Source: Taeniopygia guttata
Taxonomy: Eukaryota; Chordata; Aves; Passeriformes; Estrildidae
NCBI RefSeq assembly: GCF_048771995.1
Contig: NC_133024.1
Location: forward strand, 3,353,001 to 3,417,000
Length of the DNA stretch: 64,000 nt
Direction of reading: 5' to 3'
The translations under genes were made by a program, and so were the position numbers. Shown one piece after another: positions 51,156-61,110 of this stretch (positions are counted from its first letter, which is position 1; every line of letters starts with the position of its first letter). Below the pieces are notes generated by a model. The model worked only from the letters and a program-made list of their open reading frames with translations. It was not told the origin of the DNA and made no database searches.

Positions 51156-53781
51156 ATAAAAAAGGGCAACCAACAAACAAATCAAACTAAACCAAATCAA
51201 ATTAACCACCACCTCCTCCACCCCCCTCCCCCAAAAAAATAAAATAAACCCAACAACCAAACTCAAACCATTAAATTTACAGTATTTTATGTGCTGTAAA
51301 AGAAAGAAGATTGGTCCAATTGGACTGAAATACAAAAAGCTCAGAAAGCAGTGTGTTTAACTGGAAAATCAATGTGTGTTGACAATAGCAGGAGTTATAG
51401 GAGAAAGAAAATAAAATAAGGTTATATCACAGTAACTGAGCTTAGAGGGAGAGAAAGAGACATGGGGACAATAAAATTACCAAAAGAAATTAATGTGTTG
51501 ACAAGGCTGCTACTGAAACCTGATTGTCTCATTCTTGACATGAAAAAGAATGCCAGTATTAACAATGAAAGTTCCATGTACAATGAATTGCAAAATTATA
51601 TGCAAACTTCAAGGTGAACTTTTTGAATTACAGGCTTGTAAGGAGCTGCAGCAAGTAGATGTGCCAGACTTATTAGCATTCCACAATCTCTACATGGGAA
51701 ACATTCCCTTTTGTACTCTGAATTCAAACTTTTACACCTCCTAGAATGATTTTATTCAGAGAGCTCTATTGCTGGAGTATTTTTATTTTTATAATGGATA
51801 AAAGAAATTGCAAAGCAAAGAACACACAATCTAAATGAAAGCTAGCTAACAGGCTCCTTGCTAAGAAATGTATGAAATTATTTCTAAAGCCTGTTTAGAG
51901 AGCTAAAAGACTAAAATTTTCAAGCTACAAGTCAGTCTTAAATCTTTGTTACACTTCAGATGAATATATTTGCAAGGGAAAAGTCAAAATTAACAAAGCA
52001 TCCATACTTAAGAAATCTCCTGTGTAGCAAGTCCTCCCAACTATTAATGAAGGAAGCACAGTTTACCTCCCTTGGCACCAAATAAAAAAATCAATTCTTT
52101 TTGTGACTAATTTTTAAAAGAATTTAAATACCTCATCTACTTCTGGAATTCTTTATCCCTTTCCTTATTAACACATGGGTACAAGAATGTGATATATCAT
52201 CAAAAAGATGCAAACCAGTCATTTCAGAGACAGTTGTATCACTGAATGATTCAACAATTCACAAAGACAAATTATCAAATGGATCCCTCTCCTTCTCCAG
52301 CTGTATGTATTAGGATTTTACAGAGCACAGGCTTAAACCTCAATGCATTTACTGAAAAAGGGAGGGGATATCGAAGGGCAGGAAGAGTAAACACATTCCT
52401 TGCCCATTCAGTTTGGTCTGAACCATCACCACATCAAATATCTGCCAGTTTAATAACTCCAACTTGTGCAGTTCTGATCAGACCCCTGATGGATTCTGAG
52501 CATTGGTCATCTGGCCATTTCTCTGTTCTGAAAAAGGGCTTTTTTGTGCCAGATGTATCTTTGGAGGCTGTGCACAAACAAGGATTGAAAAAAGCCTCTT
52601 TAGCATGTTTGGGCAGGGACTGATTTTGGTTCTAGTTTGATTTTGCACTTAACCACTTTGGTCATGACCTAACATTGTTATTAACCAAACCTCTAGGGTT
52701 AAGCCCCTTTAACACTACTAGTTCAAAGATGTATGGACTGTGGACTTTGTATTACCTTTAGATAACCCAAGAAGATTATGGCTTAACAGAAATATCTATT
52801 TCACTACTTAGACAGATTAAATTCAGTTTAACTGGTAAAGCTTTGTCTTTAATTCCTGCCTGCAATTCATTACCTCCAGTCACAGGGTGTAATAATCTAT
52901 TTTGCCAATTATACCTTTTTTCATTTCTCTGCCATTCATCATTATTATTTGATTTTTAGGTATAAAAGGAAAAGTATTAACCAACAAAATTACTCAGGAC
53001 CATAATGACCTAGCACAATGAAGCCATTCATCATCAGTACCAAGTCTCTCCCTGAATAGATCCTACAAATAGTTTCAATTAATAGCTTTATACAAGTACT
53101 TCTGTAAAACATACATTAAACATAGTGGTTGATTCTGGGGGCTGCTGAGTTTGAATTAGTAACAGCTGGAAGTCTTTTATGGCACTCACTGTGGATCAGA
53201 AGTAGCTGATCAGCCCAATCAGACCCATTTAGGAAAGTCTTCACCCCAAAAGTCTTTATGCATAGAAATGTCTCACAAAATTTAGCAGGAAGACTTTGAA
53301 TAACTGTGGCTCCCAAACTAGAAATGTCAGTTAGGGTGTGCTGGAAGATGAGAAGAAACACTGAAGAGGAGGAAGAAGTTGATCAAAATCATTAGCTACT
53401 CCTTCATGTTATTGTTTCCATGCATGCATAATTATTTGCAATTTGCATTTGTTTATGGTAAGGTACATAAGCAAGAGGACAACCTTAATGCAGAATTTCC
53501 TATTGGCTATCACAGAAATCCCTCCTCTAGCAATTTTATAATGACCTCATATACATCTATCTAGTTTGATAATTTTTGAAGCAATTTCATTTCTTAAATT
53601 AATCCTGTTACCAGATCCCTGCACAGATTCCTTCTTTCACAAAGTATTTTTTAACTTAGATGTGCATACAATTAATATATAGAAGCTTCAATAAGAATAT
53701 ATCAAAGGCAAGCCATGACAGGCAACATTGTACGTAGTCATTGGATTGTCCCATTTCCAAAAATTTTGTGTTAAATAAGAC
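51156..53781. other. Non-coding stretch
   Basis: C/A-rich low complexity at about 51170-51270, then AT-rich single-copy sequence. One open frame at 52246-52623 (125 codons) has no recognisable domain and no splice or promoter context. I treat it as chance. Confidence 0.5.
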
Positions 53782-53836
53782 ATTGCCCAGAGGGCTGGTA
53801 GATGCTCCATCCTCTGAAACATTCAAGGCCAGGTGA
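53782..53836 (+). mobile_element. CR1 LINE fragment, plus strand
   Basis: About 55 bases match the CR1 C-terminal coding end (TTGCCCAGAG..., then CATTCAAGGCCAGG), corresponding to the same LPRE-VDAPSLE-FKAR region seen in the larger copies. Both ends are lost. Confidence 0.7.
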
Positions 53837-56072
53837 TGTAGCAAATGATGTAGATGAATTGATGTAGAAGAATCATGACCAGAATGTCAGCATGTCTGTT
53901 ACCTGACTGAGGACAACCAGCAGGAAATGTCGGAAAGCAAAACACACCTTTGCTTTTTGCCACTGAGATAAAACAAGTTTTTGCTCTGTCTGAATTTGAG
54001 GGTGGAAAAAAGGCAGTTTCATTTATAGAATGATTTTTCTCAGTGAAGATGTGATCTTCAATGTTTAAAAGTGACACCACACATGCAACAACTTTGCTGT
54101 ATTTTTAAAAGGTGATCTGTGCCAACAAGAAGAAAATTTCTTGTTTTGAAAAGCTCTCATTTTGTGATCCTTGTTTTCCAATATATGTCTTAAGAAACAA
54201 CATGCCTGCTTCACACAAAGAAAGCAGTATTAATGCATGGAGGAAGAGGCTGAAAGCTGGTTTATAACCAGGAGTGGATTGGCTCTATCTTTAACTGAAG
54301 CTCATTGCTCTTGCTCACAATAACAAGCAAACAAGCTCAGCTGCTAAACTGATAACCTGAGAAGCAGCCTAGCATGACTATGTGAATCCATAAAAAACCC
54401 CATTTAACTCTGGTGCTAGCTGTAAATATACACCATAAAGTTTTATCTGAGGTCAAACATCTCTGAGAGTTGTGTAGTGGTTGATATGTTAGAGCACTAG
54501 AGGGTTCTCCAAAAGCACACTGCTGACTGACCACCCAGCTACACATTCAGTGAAAATCAATTCTAAAGCAGGTGCAGAGGGTTAGCATTATCACTGACCT
54601 ATCATTGATCTGATGTAGGAGTGCCATATTGAAAGAGAGTTCATCTAAAATAAAGAGATTCATATAAATTTCACTGTCTTCGTACAGCATACTGGATGAC
54701 CACTACTAGAGTTGAAACCATCTGTCTAATTTTTGAGCACACACAAAAATAATGCTGGTAGTATTTCTTTCTTAACCTGAAATTCACAAAATCAAACTTT
54801 TAGCAAATTATTTAGACATTTATGTATGAAAAAGTTCACTGGCCAACAGGAGCTAAAATAAGAAAATTTTTGTACTAACCATGGATTTTGCTGTAGCTAG
54901 GCTGCACTGTACCTAATAATTTCAGAATTTATGTTATTTATAATATTCTACTGTGAAAGAAAATCCAGATAATAATGCTATGTTTCTGAACATCATGCTA
55001 CATCAAACTCTGATATTCAAATACCTGCAAAACTGTCTCTATAAGAGATACTTTTTATGAATTTGTGCTTTCCAAAAGAGAGAGTTAATACTTGTAACTC
55101 TGCAAGCAGGAATTCCCTCATCTGAGGCAGTGAATTTCTGAATACAAGACAGGTTAAATGTAGTTCTTAGAAAATCCTTCACAAAGCAAAGGTTACATTT
55201 CAAATTCTTTGTAAACTAAGGAAAACAGATTACAGATTTGCAGCACTTGAGAGCACTTACAAATAATATAAAGTACAAAAATCAACTATAACTTCATAGA
55301 CTCCACAAACCCCAGCTTCTACTGAATTAAAATTTGAAGCACGAAGGCATTTTACAATTTCATCCCCTGAAAGTCATCTTATATTTTGTTTCTTTCATCC
55401 AATTTTTATGAATTTACAAAGTGACGGATTACTGGCGGTACCCTTAATGCATATTAGTTTTACTAAGGCAAGAGAAATCCCAACTGGTATTTCATGAAGC
55501 TGGCTGAGGACTGTAGACACCCTCTGAGTACATCTCAGCCTCTAAAAGCCAACATAGACTTTTCACTTTTCTCTGAAGCACTAAGCTCAGATGTTTGTTA
55601 TAGACAAGATTTTAGAGCTGATGGATCATCAGTGCTATCTAATAGGCAAAATCATAATTAAGAAAGAAACACTAATTCAAGGCAGAGAAGTGGTAAAATT
55701 AGAATGCTTCAGACATTTAAATATGCACAGATGAAAGCATTTTACTAGTAAAAACTTTTTAACCTCTTTCACAGCAAGAAAGTGATTATATTCTAAAGGA
55801 GTTGAGAGGGACCAGCAACCACTTTTCTTTTACTCCTAGAAAGCCCTTCTGCTATTTCTTATGAGTTTCTCTTTTGGCAAGTAAGCTCCCAGCAAAAATA
55901 ATAGACTTTAAGGGGTTTCCTTTGAGGGAAGAAGGGAAAGAAAAGGGTTTGAGAGGATGAAGATGATCAAGTTTTCTAGTGGCGATGGAAAGCTGTATGT
56001 GAGGAACTAGGGAAGAAAGAGAATTTGATTAAAATCTATGTATGAACAGAAGCATGACGTATAAAAACTGCT
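53837..56072. other. Non-coding stretch, nothing recognised
   Basis: AT-rich, short open frames only. Confidence 0.5.
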
Positions 56073-56190
56073 TTGCTCTCCAAAATGTTAGAGTCATTGC
56101 TCTCCAAAATGTTAGAATTGCCATGGCATGGCAATTCCAATATAAAGACAGATGTTTGAGGCACATGACCTTATCCTTTATGGATAAGGT
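56073..56190. repeat. Tandem duplication followed by two inverted repeats
   Basis: A 20-base unit (TTGCTCTCCAAAATGTTAGA) occurs at 56073-56092 and again at 56097-56116. It runs into a hairpin-forming inverted repeat GAATTGCCAT/ATGGCAATTC (56115-56124 and 56128-56137, 3-base loop). A second inverted repeat ACCTTATCC/GGATAAGGT follows (56168-56176 and 56182-56190, 5-base loop). A T/G-rich tract follows at about 56190-56280. Confidence 0.85.
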
Positions 56191-56280
56191 TTGTGAGGTT
56201 TTTTGGGTGTTTTCTTTGGTTTCTTTTGAGGGGAGGTGGGGGTTTTGTTGTTTTTCTTGTTCTTGTGTTGGGTTTTTTGA
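56190..56280 (+). repeat. T/G-rich low-complexity tract
   Basis: Almost no C or A over about 90 bases, with GGGGAGGTGGGGG in the middle. It gives the Phe/Gly-rich end of a short open frame that is not a gene. Confidence 0.7.
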
Positions 56281-56701
56281 TAGCAGGTGAGAAGTGTTTT
56301 TTTAATTATTTACGTATCTAAGTAAAGTAAATGTTTCTATATGAAGAAAGACACACAGTATGTTTTAAGGAACTGATTATTTCATTTTTGAGAGGGTTTT
56401 TTCTCCTTTTGTCAAACTCACAGTGGTAAGAATGATCTCCTTCATCTCCATGCTGAATTCTTTCCTAGTTCATCAAACTCGTTGAGGGAAAAGGCTGTTG
56501 ATCTGCTGTTATCCACCTACTCTGGTCCAGCATATTTTTTTTAAAGATGAAAAGGATGAAAAAATGGCCACATTACTTGAGAGCACACACCTTGAGATAA
56601 AGAGCAAATAGCCCCAGACATATGTATAATTCACTTGAAGATGGTTCAAAGTTGAGCTTAATGCATAGCTATATCAAAGTCTAGAAAATATTTTCTGAGT
56701 T

Positions 56702-56930
56702 CATAGTTACAAATTAGAGAATACCGAGCTAACATTTGTGTTGTGACCCGGTTATAGGCTAGAAAAAGCCTTCCTGTGTTACTGAGATTGTTCACTTCTT
56801 TATTGTCATTTATTTCTGATGATGGAAATAGATCAGAAGACTAGTTCCTGACTTCTACAAATGTTTCCTTTGCTGTATTCATGTTGAATATATCATCTGA
56901 CCAAAGCAGTACTGCAATGTCTGAGGAAAG
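56702..56930. repeat. 229-bp direct repeat, left copy
   Basis: It matches 60831-61059 over 229 bases with no gap and about six substitutions (roughly 97% by eye). Similarity begins abruptly at CATAGTTACA. After base 56930 it continues at lower quality for some 45 bases (GCCTGATAAAC, then AGCCAGGAA). No TG...CA ends, coding frame or known family is recognised. The orientation is unknown. Confidence 0.9.
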
Positions 56931-59900
56931 AGATAGTGCCAGCCTGATAAACTAGCCAGGAATATTCTACTCAATTATGCTTCTTTGCAGCCCAATATCT
57001 GAAGAGAGAAATGTCTCACCCCATGCTCATCTCTCAAAGGAGAACCCTTCCCTGGATTCATTGCTTTACCACGTCCACTGAACGCTGCCAGGCATATTCA
57101 AAACACTCTCACCAGAATCCTCATGGCTCAGGAGAAGTAGAAAGTTCTGCTCCAAAACCAGTCACATTTTTAGTTAAACAATACTTTTAAACAATACATA
57201 TCAAATACCCAGATATTAAGAATCTTGTGATGACAGTCAAACAGAAAGAGCTGGCAGAAAACCCCCCAGCATCTATCTTGTCTTGATGACTTGTCCTCAC
57301 TTTCAACTGGAAGATTAGAGAGAACCTACTTGCTTCCTCAGTAGACCACCTTGAACAGCTTCCCAGCCAGGCCACTTAAGAATTTTTATAAGCATTTAAT
57401 GGTAAGCTGAGACACTAAGGGAATCCTTGTGATAGAAATCAGAACCTAGTAAATACACAAACTAAAGTAGACAAATGCTAACACAATTTATAATCCATAT
57501 TTCATTAAAATAAGAAATCCATTAAATAATTTGAAATAATGTGTGCAGAACAGAGTTTTTAGTAGCTAAATACAGATACCAGATTTTTGCTTTTCTTTTT
57601 CTGATTTAGGTTTACCATTACTGATTTGAAGGATGCTTACTATATAAAGGAAGCCTGTGGAGAGCTGCCTTAATTAGGACACCTAAATCTCCTATATGTA
57701 CCCTGAAAGATGATCAAGGCCTCATTCTATAGATGTAGCACAGACTTTTTTACCCTCTTCAAATATGTAGTCCAACTGTATTTTGTGCATTGGTATTTTT
57801 GGCTGCTTGATTATTTTTAGGAAATTGGTTCTTCACTGTTGCTGGCTTGGGCTGTGTGCAAGAAACTAAGGACAGACTGGAACGAAAATTGGTGATATTC
57901 AATTCATGGAGGCTGTGGTACTTTTCCCCTTCTGTTTGTATTTACTGACCTTAAATGCAGCCGCTGTCGACAGCTGAGGGGATTCATGTTTTTCTAGTAT
58001 CTTGAGAACAACCTACAAATGCTATGGGATTATTAATAAAATGTCAGAGAAAAACATCTTTGCCCTTTAAATATTTATATCTAAGGAGACTAACTTGGTG
58101 AGCCAGAGAAAATGTGCATCAATGGGACCAGCTGGAGACAGGCAGGCTCTCAGGTTTGGGCAGGTCTACTCACCAGCAGATCTGACAATTAAAAATCTCC
58201 TGCAAAACACAGGTAAAACAAGGTTTTACCTGTTTTAAGGTTTAGTTATACAGCTTTTCTGTTGAGGCCAAAAACTGGTGTGGTTTTTTTTCCCCCTAGG
58301 TAATCTAAATAAGAGATCTGTTTGTTGGGATGCTGTTGCATCTTCAGGCCATTGTCACAGATACAAGGCAACCAACTTTTATATATTTCTCATCAAAGTG
58401 AGTCTGATTAGAAATACAGATATAAATGTCTAGAAATCAACAAAGGATAAACAAAAAGACAGATGAATGTTTGTCTAGTTTGATTTCAAAACAGATGTGC
58501 CAACTTAACATGTTATACTTAAGTTTTGATTAAACACTGAGTACCTGCTGTTTCCCTCAGCTTATACTCTAGCAAAAAGCAGATAAAATTCTCAAGTTAA
58601 CTGCAGTTTATGAGAGTTTTAATTTTATTTTTTGTATTGCTTGTTTTAAGGATAAACTGCAGTCTGCTTTTGATAAGCCAATGTAGGTTCTTTACATCAG
58701 ACTTAAAAACCCAACAAAACAGTATAATTCATAAAAGTTCCCCTTAGGTATAGATCTGAAGAGATGAATACCTCAATCTGATCCCAGCATTTCCTGTGAT
58801 TGCTTTAGCATTGCTTCTAACAAACATTTAAGGCATTTGTTCAGCAGTAGGATGTTTCACTTATTTCTCCTACCCTCTTAATTTATGAAAAGGATGAGCT
58901 GGCATCTCAAGAGGAAATGTGCCTCACTCTGTTTTTTCCTGCCATGCTATTTATTCTCTCATTGATTTATTTACTGGAGGGCAAACATCTTGTGCACAGT
59001 TACTTGTGATTCTCTGCTGCTGAGATGCTGGTTCTAAGCATGATATAAAATTGTTATGTTACTCCTAGGGTCAGTGCCTTCCCCCCAGAGAAAAAGTGTT
59101 TTGCTTTTTTAATTTTGGGCAGTGATGTCTCATTTCTTTACATTTTTCACACTCGTGTTCCCCCCCATTTATTAAGTTGCTGGGCTACTATAATCTAAAA
59201 GGCCAAACTGATTTATTTATAGATTTTAATTCTACTTTGGAAATTGAAATCACCATGACTGTTCTTGCTTTTAGACTATTTTTATATGAGCATTTGTATA
59301 TATGTACGTGTGTGTGTATAATTTTATTTTAAGAATAATCTGTCTTCAGCAAAAAGCCTATGTACTTCCTCTGAAATAATCTAGTTACTATGTTGTACAT
59401 TTCTGCATGCATTTTGCTGTAGAAAATTGTACAGCAGCTGCTACCTCACTGATATTTCTAGTTAAGGGAAAAGGGACTCCAGTCTGCATCACCTAAACAT
59501 ATACATTCTCTCAGAATTAAAGTTAATAATAAAAATTAGAACAGAAGTCTTATGAGATGAAAAATTCCCATATGTACTTCCAACAGCTGACATTCATACT
59601 CCCTTTAGTACATATCCAGAAAACCAGATGGTAACAAATAAAAGGTTTTCAGAATTCTGCTATGCTCATGTTGATTTCCTCAAAGGGTACCTTTTTTTTT
59701 CCCCAGTATATATAACTGGGCCATTGCTGAGGATTCTAGATGGTAATGAAATAAAAATAACCGGGGAAGAAAAGAGATATGCATCCATAAACAGACAGAG
59801 GCACAGAGCACACAAGATCTTAAAATGCACGCCATAAATAAATATTTGAAAAACATAATCATTGCTCTATACTACAAATAGATTTCCTTCTTAGCACTGA

Positions 59901-60455
59901 ACCTCTGTGCATCATGAAGGCTTGTGCTATTGTGATATGAACTGCTAAACTGGTGGTGACAATTTTTAGGTTTCAAAAAAGAAAGCTCTTAGAAAAGCTT
60001 ATTTGCTTGTTGAGTGCTGCACCACAAAAGAAACGAGAGTTGTAAGAAAAGGAGCACAACATGGCTAGGGAAAAGGTGTCACAATTTTAGTGCTGCCAAG
60101 TTTGAGAACAGGAGCTGGGAGGCAGCAGGAGGGGGAAGTGGAAATAAGGAAGAGTTTTACTAAGTTTGCATTCACACAAGGAAGCTCTCCTGAAATGACC
60201 AGCCAGCTGGAGAGAGAAAGTGTCTGCCCTGAAAGTGGGTTATGGTAATTCCAGCACTGGTGGATGGGGAAGGGAAAGTCAGGAGACAGCAGTCAGGAAG
60301 GCATGTGTTGCAGCATTTTTGAGAGAAAGAGGACATGAGTTATGAGATTTGAGCTACTCCAGTCTAGGCCTCAGATTTGGGCCTTGTGAGGCCTTCAAAC
60401 CTCTGACTCAGTTAGAAATTAAGAGTTTGTGGCACAGATAGAAATAGTATTAAGG
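56931..60455. other. Non-coding stretch between the direct repeats
   Basis: Mostly AT-rich. It contains a short reverse-transcriptase-like peptide at 57611-57643 (FTITDLKDAYY, discussed as a finding), a 12-bp palindrome GCTGTCGACAGC at 57963-57974, an 11-bp-arm hairpin at 58209-58233, and a TG/TA run near 59298-59320. Confidence 0.5.
58209..58233. repeat. Inverted repeat, 11-bp arms, 3-base loop
   Basis: ACAGGTAAAAC (58209-58219), loop AAG, GTTTTACCTGT (58223-58233), perfectly paired. No T-run follows, and this is a eukaryotic sequence, so I do not call it a terminator. Confidence 0.8.
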
Positions 60456-60694
60456 TGTGATGGGGACCACTGGGCTGTCTGGGTGTGAATTAGTATAGGT
60501 TTATAGTGTAAGGTGTAGGCCACCTTAAGGAAAATGTAAACAATGTTAGATTGCCAATCAGAGTGCCTTTGTTTTTGTAAATTATGTAGAAGCTTATATA
60601 AACTACCATCTTATCTCGAATAAAGGGAGAACATTTGATTAACCACATTGGTTCCGACCTGCGTTTGTCCCATCCAGTTTCCCGTTTTCTGACA
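60456..60694 (+). mobile_element. LTR-like block with alpharetrovirus-like U5
   Basis: It has a TATA box (TATATAAA, 60595-60602), a poly(A) signal AATAAA at 60619-60624, and a downstream stretch ACCACATTGGTTCCGACCTG that resembles the ACCACATTGGT...ACCTG segment in the R-U5 of avian alpharetroviruses as I remember it. It ends TTTTCTGACA at 60694. The start at TGTGATGGGG (60456) is a guess, and no TSD could be found for the flank TTCCCT. No primer-binding site follows, so it is either a solo LTR with an eroded TSD, a 3' LTR, or a block with a different left end. A G-rich purine tract at 60127-60138 (AGGAGGGGGAAG) could mark an alternative start near 60139. Confidence 0.55.
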
Positions 60695-60830
60695 TTCCCT
60701 GGCTTTTGGCATGTACAAACATATCTGTATTCTGCTTTCAAGTGTGCTGCTGGCAGTTCTGCTGCTCTTTCTCACTCTGCTCTCCCTCTCTGGGGCTGAG
60801 CTTCCCCGTGTCCTCTGCTGCTCCCGCTCC

Positions 60831-61059
60831 CATAGTTACAAATTAGAGAATACCGAGTTAACATTTGTTTTGTGACCTGGTTATAGGCTCGAAAAAGCCT
60901 TCCTGTGTTACTGAGATTGTTCACTTCTTTATTGTCATTTATTTCTGATGATGGACATAGATCAGAAGACTAGTTCCTGACTTCTACAAATGTTTCCTTT
61001 GCTGTATTCATGTTGAATATATCATCTGACCAAAGTAGTACTGCAATGTCTGAGGAAAG
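60831..61059. repeat. 229-bp direct repeat, right copy
   Basis: It matches 56702-56930. It begins abruptly after a C/T-rich stretch (60760-60830), 136 bases beyond the end of the LTR-like block. Past 61059 it keeps weaker similarity to the left copy, interrupted by about 22 extra bases, to about 61110. Confidence 0.9.
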
Positions 61060-61110
61060 AGGTGGCACAGCCTGATGAACAGGGCTGTATTTGCCAGGGC
61101 TCAGCCAGGA

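Noticed and set aside
50821..51242. Open frames of 119 and 91 codons on opposite strands
   Set aside because: Both overlap the minus-strand CR1; the minus frame is decayed CR1 coding sequence, the plus frame its shadow.
52246..52623. 125-codon open frame as a gene
   Set aside because: No recognisable domain, promoter or splice context; length is compatible with chance in 64 kb.
56702..61059. A provirus bounded by the 229-bp direct repeats
   Set aside because: The units lack TG...CA ends and a poly(A) or TATA layout. At 97% identity between ends the interior should still show readable gag and pol, and only one 11-residue motif does.
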